Shown: positions 8,355-16,781 of the stretch, in pieces
Position numbering within the stretch: the stretch's first letter is position 1
Layout: the number at the start of each line of letters is the position of its first letter
Source: Paenibacillus sp. CAA11
GTDB lineage: Bacteria > Bacillota > Bacilli > Paenibacillales > Paenibacillaceae
Assembly (NCBI RefSeq): GCF_003060825.1
Contig: NZ_CP028922.1
Location: 1,856,501 to 1,920,500 of the forward strand
DNA: 64,000 bases
Reading direction: 5' to 3'
Program-made: the position numbers and the translations under genes
Notes under the pieces: model-generated
Told to the model about the DNA's origin: nothing
The model's input: only the letters and a program-made list of their open reading frames with translations
The model's database searches: none

Positions 8355-10430
8355 ATGGACATGAATCAGTATTTATCCATGTTTATTGATGAGTCGAATG
8401 ATCATCTGCAAGCGTTAAACGACAACATGATGCAATTGGAAGACAATCCTGAGGATATCAGCATTGTCCAGGTTATTTTCCGCTCAGCTCATACCCTTAA
8501 AGGGATGGCGGCGACGATGGGGTTTGAAGATTTAGCTTCATTGACACACCAAATGGAGAACGTATTGGACCTGGTGCGTAATGATAAGCTGAAGATGCAG
8601 GATTTTATTTTTGATACGCTCTTCAAAAGCCTTGATGCGCTGCAATCCATGGTTCAAGACATTACCGAAGGCGGAGAGGGAAAAGCCGATGTTACTTCTA
8701 TAGTGGACTCTCTTCAGGCGATTGTTCGTGGCGAGGTTCCAGGCGAAGCCAAAGCGTCTGCACCAGCAAAAGCACCAGCTGCAAGCGCGAACTCGTCGAT
8801 TGTGCTTGACGAGTTTCAGTATTCCGTCCTGGAGCAATCCATTGCTGAGGGGCATAAGGTCCTTTATGTTGATGTAGTCATCCGCGATGACTGTCAGCTT
8901 AAGGCCGTTAGAGCCTATCAGGTTTTTGATCTCATGGAGCGTAACGGTGAGGTCGTTAAATCCTTTCCTTCTGCACAAGACATTGAGCAAGACAAGTTTG
9001 ACCGCAGTTTCTCCTTGTATTACATAACGCAGAAGGAAGCGGAAGAACTTAAAAATTTGATTTTGAATATCTCCGAGATTAGTGAAGCGAAGGTAGTTCA
9101 GCTGGATGCAGAGACGCTACAGCAGATGGCGCTGCCGCAAGCTGAAGCTGCAGCAGCGGTAGAAGCACCCCCAGCGGCTCCTCAGCCGGAGAAAGCTGAG
9201 AAGTCTTCTGCTCCTGCTCCTGCGAAGTCCAAAGGTGCCGAAGCAGCACCGAAACGGGCGGGCGGCGGTACGCCAGCCCCGTCTAGAACTATTCGGGTGG
9301 ATATTGAACGTCTTGATGTACTTATGAACCTGTTTAGTGAACTGCTGATTGACCGGGTGCGGCTAGAGCAGCTGGCAGGAGAGATCAAGCGCAGTGAGCT
9401 TACGGAAACTGTTGAGCATATGACTAGGGTTAGCGGAGATTTGCAAAATATTGTGCTTAAGCTTCGGATGGTACCTGTGGATACCGTGTTTAACCGATTC
9501 CCTCGGATGGTTCGGGACTTGGCTAAATCACTTGACAAGAAAATTGATCTGATTATTACAGGAGCGGAAACTGAGCTCGATCGTACAGTTATTGATGAGA
9601 TTGGTGATCCACTGGTTCACTTGCTCCGTAATGCTGTCGACCATGGGGTGGAGACAACGGCCGAAAGAATTGAAGCTGGCAAGCCTGAGACAGGCACCGT
9701 TCAGCTTCGCGCATTCCATAGTGGCAACCACGTGTTCATCGAGATTGAAGATGATGGCAAAGGAATTGACCGTGAGAAGGTAGCAGCCAAGGCGATCAAG
9801 AACGGCGTTATTACAGAAGAGCAAGCACAGGCAATGACAGATGATGAAGTCGCACTGCTTCTCTTTGCTCCTGGGTTCAGTACAGCAGAGAAAATTTCCG
9901 ATATTTCCGGGCGTGGTGTGGGTCTGGATGTAGTTAAGTCTAAAATTGAATCCCTAAGCGGTACAGTGCAGGTAACTTCCAAGCTGGGATCGGGTTCTAA
10001 GTTCTCCGTTCAGCTTCCGCTGACCTTGTCGATTATTTCCGCAATGCTGATTAAGACTGGCGAAGAGAAGTATGCCATCCCGCTGTCCTCAATCGTTGAG
10101 ACCGGAATGATCAAGCGAGCTCAAATCCGCGAAATTCATGGGTACAAGATGATACCATATCGTGATACCAACATTCCGCTATTATCATTAGCCGAGATAT
10201 TCGACGTGCCAGGTTATGACGAAAGTCAGGAAGTGGAAACTGAGATTGTGGTTATTCGTAAAGGGGATCGCTTGGCGGCTTTGACCGTTGAGGAATTTGT
10301 TGGGCAGAACGAAGTCGTTATTAAGAATTTGGGCAAATACTTGCCTTCCATTCAGGGGGTTGCAGGGGCAACGATTCTTGGGGATGGACAGGTTGCTTTG
10401 ATTATTGACCCTAATGCCTTCATTAAGTAA
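8355..10430 (+). CDS. cheA: Chemotaxis histidine kinase CheA
   Basis: CheA (691 aa) is the receptor-coupled kinase that phosphorylates CheY and CheB. Domain order is visible: HPt domain (1-105) with phospho-His46 in AHTLKGMA, a CheY/CheB-binding P2 region (about 150-255), an Ala/Pro/Lys linker, the dimerisation helices (about 305-365), the HATPase domain with LLRNAVDHG (N box), EDDGKGID (G1) and GRGVGLDVV (G2), and a C-terminal CheW-like domain (about 550-690). The ATG has GGAGGAGGTG upstream. It lies between cheB and cheW, the standard order in Bacilli. Confidence 0.97.
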   Translation: MDMNQYLSMFIDESNDHLQALNDNMMQLEDNPEDISIVQVIFRSAHTLKGMAATMGFEDLASLTHQMENVLDLVRNDKLKMQDFIFDTLFKSLDALQSMVQDITEGGEGKADVTSIVDSLQAIVRGEVPGEAKASAPAKAPAASANSSIVLDEFQYSVLEQSIAEGHKVLYVDVVIRDDCQLKAVRAYQVFDLMERNGEVVKSFPSAQDIEQDKFDRSFSLYYITQKEAEELKNLILNISEISEAKVVQLDAETLQQMALPQAEAAAAVEAPPAAPQPEKAEKSSAPAPAKSKGAEAAPKRAGGGTPAPSRTIRVDIERLDVLMNLFSELLIDRVRLEQLAGEIKRSELTETVEHMTRVSGDLQNIVLKLRMVPVDTVFNRFPRMVRDLAKSLDKKIDLIITGAETELDRTVIDEIGDPLVHLLRNAVDHGVETTAERIEAGKPETGTVQLRAFHSGNHVFIEIEDDGKGIDREKVAAKAIKNGVITEEQAQAMTDDEVALLLFAPGFSTAEKISDISGRGVGLDVVKSKIESLSGTVQVTSKLGSGSKFSVQLPLTLSIISAMLIKTGEEKYAIPLSSIVETGMIKRAQIREIHGYKMIPYRDTNIPLLSLAEIFDVPGYDESQEVETEIVVIRKGDRLAALTVEEFVGQNEVVIKNLGKYLPSIQGVAGATILGDGQVALIIDPNAFIK

Positions 10431-10478
10431 TTTAAACAGATGAATTGCTTCGGAAAGAGAATTTAGGAGGAATCAACC

Positions 10479-10940
10479 ATGGGACAGGAAATTAAAGTTA
10501 TTGTTTTCAAGCTGGGACATGAGGAGTATGGTATTGATGTGGACAAAGTTCAAACCATCGAGCGCATTACGCCAATTACTCGTGTACCTAAGACATACAG
10601 CTTTGTAAAGGGTGTAATCAATCTGCGCGGCGTGGTGATACCGGTTATTGATCTGCGCGGCCGGTTTGGCCTTCCTGAAGCGGAGTATACCGATCAAACT
10701 CGCGTTATCATTGTGGCCGTAGAGGATATGGAAGTAGGATTTATTGTAGATTCGGCAAACGACGTAATTGATTTAGACACCGATGTGATCGACTCTCCGC
10801 CGGAAGTTGTCGGGGGCATCAAAGCGAAATACTTGCATGGCGTTGCCCGGATCTCTGAAGAGCGTCTTCTGATTATGCTCAACCTGTCTGAGGTGCTCAA
10901 TAAAAGTGAGATTATTCAGCTGGAAGGCTTAGAGGGTTAG
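10479..10940 (+). CDS. cheW: Chemotaxis coupling protein CheW
   Basis: CheW is the scaffold that couples chemoreceptors to CheA. The 153 aa protein is a single CheW/SH3-like domain; diagnostic stretches are EYGIDVDKVQTIERI, KGVINLRGVVIPVIDLR and GFIVDSANDVI. A perfect AGGAGG precedes the ATG. It sits 48 bases after cheA and four bases before cheC, so it is part of the same transcript. Confidence 0.97.
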   Translation: MGQEIKVIVFKLGHEEYGIDVDKVQTIERITPITRVPKTYSFVKGVINLRGVVIPVIDLRGRFGLPEAEYTDQTRVIIVAVEDMEVGFIVDSANDVIDLDTDVIDSPPEVVGGIKAKYLHGVARISEERLLIMLNLSEVLNKSEIIQLEGLEG

Positions 10941-10944
10941 ATTC

Positions 10945-11571
10945 ATGGATTTGTTCAAGGACTTTGCGGACTTCAAGATGGATGTGCTGAAAGAGGTCGG
11001 AAATATCGGCGCGGGCAACGCTGCAACAGCTCTTTCAAGACTTCTTGATAAACCCATAGATATGGCGGTTCCCAAAGTTCAGATGCTGCCTTTTGAAGCT
11101 ATTGCTGACAGGGTTGGTGGAGCTGAGAATATTGTGATTGCAGTGTTCTTCCGTGTAGAAGGAGAAGCTCCGGGTAATCTGTTTTTTATCCTAACACCGG
11201 AAGCCGGGAAGAATCTCTTGAGCCGACTTGCAGCGATTGATACGGAACAAGGAAGCGAGTTCTCTGAGATGGAATGGTCGGCTTTATCCGAGATCGGAAA
11301 TATATTAGCAGGCTCGTATCTATCCTCGCTTGCTGATTTTACGAAGCTGTCCATGTCGCCTACAGTTCCGGCACTGGCTATGGATATGGCCGGAGCCATC
11401 TTAAGCTATGGATTACTCCAATTTGGTCAGATGGGTGACGATGCACTGTTGATTGATACAACATTTATTGAGGGACAGGAGGAAGTGGAAGGACAGTTCT
11501 TCCTCATTCCGGATCCGGATTCTTTCGATAAAATCTTCGCGGCTTTGGGAGTGCCTGTGAGCCATGATTGA
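10945..11571 (+). CDS. cheC: CheY-P phosphatase CheC
   Basis: CheC dephosphorylates CheY-P and works with CheD in the Bacillus-type adaptation system. Both copies of the CheC phosphatase signature are visible: EVGNIGAGNAATALSRLL near residues 17-34 and EIGNILAGSYLSSLADF near 116-132. At 208 aa the length is normal. The stop overlaps the cheD start by eight bases, which suggests co-translation of the interacting pair. Confidence 0.95.
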   Translation: MDLFKDFADFKMDVLKEVGNIGAGNAATALSRLLDKPIDMAVPKVQMLPFEAIADRVGGAENIVIAVFFRVEGEAPGNLFFILTPEAGKNLLSRLAAIDTEQGSEFSEMEWSALSEIGNILAGSYLSSLADFTKLSMSPTVPALAMDMAGAILSYGLLQFGQMGDDALLIDTTFIEGQEEVEGQFFLIPDPDSFDKIFAALGVPVSHD

Positions 11572-12061
11572 AGAACAGCATATTGTTAAAGTCGGCATGG
11601 CAGAATTGGGAATGGTACAGAACCAGGGACTTATTCGTACAACAGGACTCGGATCATGTGTGGGACTTACCCTGCATGATCCTCAGCTTAAGCTGGGAGG
11701 CATGGTGCATGTGATGCTGCCATCTTCCGAAATTGCTAGAGAAGGCGCTTTGAATCTCGCAAAATATGCGGATACGGGTGTACCTGCCTTGTATGAGAAG
11801 CTTATTCAGGCAGGCGCTTCCGCCAAGAGACTTGTAGCAAAGATGGCGGGAGGCTCGCAGATGTTTAGCTTCGCAGGTACGGGAGATACGATGCGTATTG
11901 GCCCCCGAAATGTGGAGTCATGTAAGGCTAGTCTTGAAGAACTAGGGATTCCCTTGATTGCTGAAGATACTGGCGGCAATTATGGGAGAACGATAGAATT
12001 AGATTGTGAAACGGGTATACTATTTATACGCAGTATACAAAAGGGGATAAAGGAATTGTAG
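11564..12061 (+). CDS. cheD: Chemoreceptor glutamine deamidase CheD
   Basis: CheD deamidates glutamine residues of chemoreceptors and stimulates CheC. The catalytic Cys is in GLGSCVGLTLHD and the catalytic His in GGMVHVMLP; KMAGGSQMF is another family hallmark. 165 aa, normal length. It overlaps cheC at its 5' end and ends two bases before the next gene. Confidence 0.96.
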   Translation: MIEEQHIVKVGMAELGMVQNQGLIRTTGLGSCVGLTLHDPQLKLGGMVHVMLPSSEIAREGALNLAKYADTGVPALYEKLIQAGASAKRLVAKMAGGSQMFSFAGTGDTMRIGPRNVESCKASLEELGIPLIAEDTGGNYGRTIELDCETGILFIRSIQKGIKEL

Positions 12062-12063
12062 CC

Positions 12064-12501
12064 ATGGCAGGAAAAATGATGTTTAACTGGTTATTCGGTG
12101 CAATCGGATTTATCATCACTTTTGCATTTTCATCTTCTTCTAATCTATTAACAACTTCTTTAATCAGAAGTCTTATCGCTTTTGTAGTTTGGTTTGTTAT
12201 AGCCTTTGCATTGAGATGGGTTATTGGAGTTCTTAAGGAAGACCCTGCTGATTCAGCAAATCAAAAGGGGGATCAGGCGCATCAAGCGCAGGATGATAAT
12301 TTAGGGATCAATGTGGATCTAAGCACACCGGATGAAACAGACGAACTAAATGATTTGCTAAAGCCCCAAGCAGCTCCTCAGGCTGAGTCTCAAGCGAGTA
12401 ATTCCGATTTTGCCCCCTTGAATCCTCCAAGGCTGGCAACTAGCGTAGATAAGAATCCGGAAGAGCTGGTAAAGGCTGTTCGTCACCTGACAGAAGAATA
12501 A
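12064..12501 (+). CDS. Uncharacterised two-helix membrane protein between cheD and sigD
   Basis: Not recognised. The 145 aa product has two hydrophobic helices at about residues 7-24 and 35-58 with a short Ser/Asn-rich hairpin, then a long acidic, Gln/Ala/Pro-rich cytosolic-looking tail that ends in a short amphipathic segment (ELVKAVRHLTEE). An AAAGGAA box lies before the ATG. It is two bases after cheD and 13 before sigD, so it is co-expressed with both. Its position suggests a role in motility or sigD control, but nothing in the sequence defines a function. It may be lineage-specific. Confidence 0.8.
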   Translation: MAGKMMFNWLFGAIGFIITFAFSSSSNLLTTSLIRSLIAFVVWFVIAFALRWVIGVLKEDPADSANQKGDQAHQAQDDNLGINVDLSTPDETDELNDLLKPQAAPQAESQASNSDFAPLNPPRLATSVDKNPEELVKAVRHLTEE

Positions 12502-12514
12502 AGGGGTGGGGTAA

Positions 12515-13303
12515 ATGAACGAGCGCAAAGGTTCTCCTTTAAGTTACGCTGATCTTTGGGAACGTTGGAAGGAAAAAGGCGACTTGGAGGCGAAGAAAGA
12601 GATTATCGAAAAATATCTGAATATCGTCGACTATGTAGCCGGACGTCTTGCGGTCGGTCTCCCCAAAAATGTTTCAAAAGATGATCTGTTCAGCAACGGA
12701 GTGATGGGGTTGATTGACGCCGTTGAGAAATTTGATTATAAAAGAGGTCTGCAATTTGAAACCTATGCCTCCTGGCGTGTGAGGGGCTCTATTCTAGACG
12801 GGTTGAGGCAAGGGGACTGGGTTCCACGCTCTGTCCGTGAGAAAGCAAAGCGCATTGAAGAAGGTTATCAGCAGCTGGAACAGCAATACTTAAGAAGCGT
12901 CACCGATTCGGAAATGAGCAGCTATCTTAATGTGTCGGAGAAAGAGTTCCAGCATATGCTTCAGGAGGTTGCCGTAATGACTTTGTGCTCGCTTGAGGAT
13001 CCTATTCGTGAGGAAGAATCCGAGACGCGGCTGTCCGTGCTGGTTGATGATAAAGCAAAGAACCCGGACCACAAAGTCCAGGAATTTTATCTGCATGAAT
13101 CGCTCACCAAAGGAATTGAGAAGCTGACCGAGAAAGAGCGGACGGTTGTCTCCTTGTTGTACTATGAGGATCTGTCGCTTAGTGAAATTGCGGAGGTAAT
13201 GTCTCTATCACCTTCTCGGATTTCACAGCTGCACTCCAAAGCAATTCTGCGGCTTCGCGGCAGCCTTGAGAAACATCGCAGCCTCTTAATGCAAGAAGAT
13301 TAA
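12515..13303 (+). CDS. sigD: RNA polymerase sigma factor SigD (FliA/WhiG family)
   Basis: Alternative sigma factor for late flagellar, chemotaxis and autolysin genes. 262 aa, with region 2 (DLFSNGVMGLIDAVEKFDYKRG, FETYASWRVRGSILDGLR) and region 4 helix-turn-helix (LTEKERTVVSLLYYEDLSLSEIAEVMSLSPSRISQLHSKA) both clear. AAGGGGTGGGG precedes the ATG. In B. subtilis sigD is near the 3' end of the fla/che operon just before swrB; here three further genes intervene. Activity is normally held by the anti-sigma factor FlgM, not present in this window. Confidence 0.97.
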   Translation: MNERKGSPLSYADLWERWKEKGDLEAKKEIIEKYLNIVDYVAGRLAVGLPKNVSKDDLFSNGVMGLIDAVEKFDYKRGLQFETYASWRVRGSILDGLRQGDWVPRSVREKAKRIEEGYQQLEQQYLRSVTDSEMSSYLNVSEKEFQHMLQEVAVMTLCSLEDPIREEESETRLSVLVDDKAKNPDHKVQEFYLHESLTKGIEKLTEKERTVVSLLYYEDLSLSEIAEVMSLSPSRISQLHSKAILRLRGSLEKHRSLLMQED

Positions 13304-13334
13304 GAGGCTTGTGATTTGTAGGAGGGGTGCCAAT

Positions 13335-14735
13335 TTGAAAAAGTTAGAAGAGTTAGAACAGTACTTGAGCACTGCAATGTCAGAAGATAAAACAGTTGCT
13401 TATCTACAGTTTATTAAGTATGAAGAAGACTTTGAGTGTACTATTGAGACTTTGGAGACCTTCCTACGAAATCAAGGTATTCACTACGGCATCCAGATGG
13501 ATATTCTTCACCGGTTTGTAGAGAATCCAGCAGAGTACACTTATAGTCGGACACCGATAGCATTTGGAAGGGAACCCGTCGATGGTAAAGATGGAGTAAT
13601 TAACTACTTGGTTGATATGGAAGAACACCGAAATACTCCGAAAGAATCAGAAGATGGAATAGTCGACTATAAAAATGTTATTCAGCTTAATAACGTTAAA
13701 AAGGGGCAACTGATCGCTACTCGAGACTTTCCAGTTCCTGGGGAACCGGGGATAGCTGTGACTGGTGAAGAGATCGCTTTCAAACCTGGAAAAGAATTAC
13801 ATTTTAAGGTTGGAAAAAATGTGGTTGTCAATTCTGAACAAACAGCTATGTATGCGGCTATTGATGGTTTGGTAACTCGAACGGACAAACTTAATGTATT
13901 TCCTGTTTACGAAATCAATGGAGACGTTGATTATAGTATCGGAAACATCGACTTTGTAGGTACCGTAGTTATAAGAGGAAATGTACTATCTGGTTTTAAA
14001 ATCAGTGCCGGTGGTGACATTCGTATTACTGGGGGTATAGAGGGCGCAGAGCTCGAAGCTGAAGGTTCTATAGATATTTCTGGCGGCATTATAGGATATA
14101 ATAAAGGATTGGTTAAGGCTGGTCAAAATGTGAAGAGTTCTTTTATTCAAGACGGAAACGTAGAGGCCGGAGTTGATGTGGTTGTCTCTCAGAGTATTAT
14201 GCATTCAAATGTGCGTGCAAGAAGAGATGTAATCTGTCTAGGAACAAAGGGATTAATAGTTGGTGGGCATATACAAGCAGGTGAAAAAGTTGTTGCCCGG
14301 GTAATAGGTAATCCTATGTCAACAACCACTTCTATTGAAGTGGGGGTACTCCCTGAACTTCGCAACGAGCTTTCACTGTTAAAGCAGCAGCTTAAAGACG
14401 ATACTCAGAATTTAGATAAAACTGAGAAGGCTCTTGTTCTTTTGGATCAATTAGCTTCTCACGGTAAATTAACCCCTGATAAATTAGCAATGAGAGCTAA
14501 ATTAAGTCTAACAAAGAAGTCTGCTATTCAGCATCAAAGAGAATTAAAAGAACGAATATTAGAGATAGAAAAAACGCTTGAAAATACCGGAAGGGCTAAA
14601 GTTCAAGTGATGAGCATGATATATGGAGGTTCAAAAATAGCAATTGGAAGATATACTAGATTTATTAAGGACCCCATTTCTCGAATGACATTCTATTTTG
14701 CTGAAGGCGATATCGCAATGTCTTCATATGTTTAG
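13335..14735 (+). CDS. DUF342 / flagellar assembly protein A (FapA-type) family protein
   Basis: A 466 aa protein of the DUF342/FapA family. The centre (about 150-330) is Gly/Val/Ile-rich with regular short strands (IDFVGTVVIRGNVLSGFKIS, GDIRITGGIEGAELEAEGSIDISGG), the right-handed beta-helix seen in this family; the C-terminal part (about 335-425) is a long coiled coil. Related proteins have been linked to polar flagellar assembly in Vibrio, but the Gram-positive role is undefined. The TTG at 13335 was chosen because TAGGAGGGGTG lies just upstream; the GTG at 13311 has no site. The gene is visibly more AT-rich than its neighbours, hinting at different history or lower expression. Confidence 0.85.
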   Translation: MKKLEELEQYLSTAMSEDKTVAYLQFIKYEEDFECTIETLETFLRNQGIHYGIQMDILHRFVENPAEYTYSRTPIAFGREPVDGKDGVINYLVDMEEHRNTPKESEDGIVDYKNVIQLNNVKKGQLIATRDFPVPGEPGIAVTGEEIAFKPGKELHFKVGKNVVVNSEQTAMYAAIDGLVTRTDKLNVFPVYEINGDVDYSIGNIDFVGTVVIRGNVLSGFKISAGGDIRITGGIEGAELEAEGSIDISGGIIGYNKGLVKAGQNVKSSFIQDGNVEAGVDVVVSQSIMHSNVRARRDVICLGTKGLIVGGHIQAGEKVVARVIGNPMSTTTSIEVGVLPELRNELSLLKQQLKDDTQNLDKTEKALVLLDQLASHGKLTPDKLAMRAKLSLTKKSAIQHQRELKERILEIEKTLENTGRAKVQVMSMIYGGSKIAIGRYTRFIKDPISRMTFYFAEGDIAMSSYV

Positions 14736-14792
14736 CACGTGGCACAGCATTGATATTTAATTTGGAACAATCTTCATTGATGAGGTGGTCCT

Positions 14793-15110
14793 ATGGATCT
14801 TAAGCCTGTTGAATTGCAGATTGCGGTTCCTCGAACTAGCGAAGCCAGCCGGGTTCAGCAAGATCAGCAGCATCGGCCTCTGCTGGATCAGCAGATGATT
14901 GCAGGACAGAATATCAAGCATGCAGACCAGCAGAGAACACGAAGTACGGGCATTGATGACTCAAGCAAGACGCAGATTCATGATCAGGATCACCGCGAAT
15001 CCGGTTCGGGCCAGGAACAGCATTCCTCCCCCAATCAAGAGGAGCAGGCACCTCCGTCAAAGCCGGCCGAGCATCCTTACAAAGGTAAACACATTGACTT
15101 ATCTTATTAA
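14793..15110 (+). CDS. Small hydrophilic protein of the sigD region, unknown function
   Basis: Not recognised as a named family. The 105 aa product has no hydrophobic segment and is mostly Gln, Ser, Asp, His and Arg, so it is probably disordered. The most ordered-looking part is the C-terminal HPYKGKHIDLSY, which resembles the short conserved tail of other small proteins found beside flagellar operons in Firmicutes (recalled similarity, not searched). GAGGTGGTCC before the ATG is a good ribosome-binding site. It sits between the DUF342 gene and the SwrB-like gene, in the same transcription unit. Confidence 0.7.
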   Translation: MDLKPVELQIAVPRTSEASRVQQDQQHRPLLDQQMIAGQNIKHADQQRTRSTGIDDSSKTQIHDQDHRESGSGQEQHSSPNQEEQAPPSKPAEHPYKGKHIDLSY

Positions 15111-15136
15111 AAAATTTACAGCAAGTGGTGAGAGAA

Positions 15137-15718
15137 ATGGATTTTTCCGCTCCATGGGTATATATCGTTCTGTTAGGTGCCGTTGTCTTGGTCTATTCGC
15201 TGCTTGCTCCGCAGCGTAAGCAGGCAGCGAGATCAAGTCAGGATACCGTCAGCGATGTAGAAGCAACATTAGAGCAGTATATGGCAGAGATGGAGCAGGA
15301 CAATGACGAAATTGTGCAGCTGCTGACTCAGTTCAAGCAGGATACCGTCTCAAAGCAGTTATCCATGCAGGAGCAGATCAGCGAGCTTCGTCAGCGTTTG
15401 GCGGACACGGAGAAGCAGCATGCGGCATTGGAGCTTGTCGTTTCTACGCTTCAGCAGAATGGCTGGAAAGGAGCTTCCGTACCAGTAGCTGCACATTCCA
15501 TGAACGCTCCAAGCCTGCCTGATGGGGCAACTGCAGAACCCGAGCAGCAGATTGAGGAACCATCACCGGCTGTTCCAACGGTCCGCGATCGCTATCCGCA
15601 GCTTTTCGAGCTTGATGCTCAAGGGAAGTCGATGGATGCCATTGCTAAAGCGGTGGGAATGCCCAGAGGTGAAGTTCAGCTGATCCTTCAGTTGGCCAAA
15701 AGGGAGGAATCCCTGTGA
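15137..15718 (+). CDS. swrB: SwrB-like membrane-anchored coiled-coil protein
   Basis: Resembles SwrB, which in B. subtilis promotes flagellar type III secretion activation and swarming. 194 aa: one N-terminal membrane helix (about 5-23), a long Glu/Gln-rich coiled coil (about 38-110), a disordered linker and a C-terminal small helical domain (DRYPQLFELDAQGKSMDAIAKAVGMPRGEVQLILQLAKRE) of the DUF6115 type that looks like a helix-turn-helix. Position downstream of sigD agrees with swrB. Two in-frame GTG codons at 15125 and 15128 are alternative starts; the ATG at 15137 has GTGGTGAG upstream. Identity rests on architecture and context. Confidence 0.75.
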   Translation: MDFSAPWVYIVLLGAVVLVYSLLAPQRKQAARSSQDTVSDVEATLEQYMAEMEQDNDEIVQLLTQFKQDTVSKQLSMQEQISELRQRLADTEKQHAALELVVSTLQQNGWKGASVPVAAHSMNAPSLPDGATAEPEQQIEEPSPAVPTVRDRYPQLFELDAQGKSMDAIAKAVGMPRGEVQLILQLAKREESL

Positions 15719-16329
15719 AGAACCGTAATTTTCTGATGGGTCTCGGAGCGGGATTGATCATTGGTGCTATCCTGCTGCAGCTGATGAATGTGGCTCAGAG
15801 TACAAATTCTAAATCACTATACACTGAGGAGCAGGTTAAACAAGCCGCTGAGAGTCTTGGTCTTAAGGTGTATGGAAGCGATGAAGAGGTGTATACCGAG
15901 CAGGAATGGAAAGAGAAAACCTCTGGGAATAAGGGACAGACAAGCAGGGGTACTGCTGCGAGTCCTTCAACGCCTGTTAAACCGTCCACTCCTAAGAAAC
16001 CGTCGTCAACTTCGACGACTTCTCCCGCTACTCCTGTTAAGCCTGCAGAGCCCCAAAAGCCTACAGCGAAATCCAATTCTGCTTCAGAGGAGAAATCGGC
16101 CGAATCCATTTCCAAAGGCAGCATTTCCGTCAAGGTTACTTCCGGATCAACGTTAACGGATGTGGCAGCAAGGTTGGAGAAGGCAAACGTAATTTCCGAC
16201 AAGAGCTCTTTTATAAAGTGGGCAAAAGCCAAAAAGCTGACGTCTGTGATTCAAACGGGAACCTATCAGTTCACTGAAGGGGAAGATTTCTCCTCGATTG
16301 CTAAAAAAATTACCACACGATCCAAATAA
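15715..16329 (+). CDS. Membrane-anchored protein with MltG/YceG-like C-terminal domain
   Basis: The 204 aa protein has one N-terminal membrane helix (about 5-23), a Ser/Thr/Pro/Lys-rich extracellular linker (about 70-140), and a ~65 residue C-terminal domain (SISVKVTSGSTLTDVAARLEKANVISDKSSFIKWAK ending with IQTGTYQFTEGEDFSSIAKKI). That domain resembles the LysM-like N-terminal module of MltG endolytic transglycosylases, without the catalytic domain, so it may bind peptidoglycan rather than cut it. The GTG start overlaps the previous stop (GTGA). It is the last gene of the fla/che transcript, directly before a strong terminator. Confidence 0.75.
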   Translation: MKNRNFLMGLGAGLIIGAILLQLMNVAQSTNSKSLYTEEQVKQAAESLGLKVYGSDEEVYTEQEWKEKTSGNKGQTSRGTAASPSTPVKPSTPKKPSSTSTTSPATPVKPAEPQKPTAKSNSASEEKSAESISKGSISVKVTSGSTLTDVAARLEKANVISDKSSFIKWAKAKKLTSVIQTGTYQFTEGEDFSSIAKKITTRSK

Positions 16330-16374
16330 CAAAGATCCCTCAAGGCCAAGTGGCTTAAAGGGATCTTTGTTATT
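16325..16374 (+). terminator. Strong terminator closing the fla/che operon
   Basis: A perfect 16 bp inverted repeat: AATAACAAAGATCCCT at 16325-16340 pairs with AGGGATCTTTGTTATT at 16359-16374, with a small inner stem (AAGGCC/GGCTT, one bulge) in the loop. The right arm ends in a T-rich stretch. The symmetry would allow it to work on both strands. Confidence 0.85.
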
Positions 16375-16548
16375 TGGCAAAAATTTCGGTGTTATGATCC
16401 TTTCTTAAATTGGGTAAGGGCCCAAGAGGAGGCGATTGCACTGAGATATCTAAAATCGATAAGTCGGAGACGGCATCATGCTAATTCCCAGGAAGGCCCA
16501 AAGCTCCATTCCAGGATAAATCATCAGAGAGAAAGTATAAAAGCAAGG

Positions 16549-16752
16549 TTGACGGTGGATGATCGCTATGAGACGCGGAGATTAGCGGCTGACATTATGA
16601 CAGGACTGCTGTTTATCATAGGCAGCATATGTATGTTCTATGAATCCCTATCCCATCTGGCCAGAAGCTTGTATCTTGCGGGAAGCTGTATGATGCTGGT
16701 GAAAGCTCTGGTCAATCTAGCTTATAGATTTCGGAGGAAAAAGAGCCGTTAG
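16549..16752 (+). CDS. YrhK-like small membrane protein
   Basis: A 67 aa product with two hydrophobic helices (about 17-33 and 38-55) and a basic tail, matching the YrhK family pattern: RYET start, then GLLFIIGSICMFYES and YLAGSCMMLVKALVNLAYR. Function of the family is unknown. The TTG start at 16549 has only a weak AGCAAGG site. The frame is open upstream, and a much stronger AAGAGGAGG at 16424-16432 lies eight bases before an in-frame CTG at 16441, which would add 36 basic residues. The start is therefore uncertain. It converges with the DUF418 gene. Confidence 0.65.
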   Translation: MTVDDRYETRRLAADIMTGLLFIIGSICMFYESLSHLARSLYLAGSCMMLVKALVNLAYRFRRKKSR

Positions 16753-16781
16753 TCCCCGTAGCCTCTCTTCTACCCGCCCGG

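Noticed and set aside
14899-16156. Overlapping alternative-frame ORFs (14899-15219, 15788-16156)
   Set aside because: Arg/Leu-rich out-of-frame readings of the small hydrophilic and MltG-like genes, without start signals.
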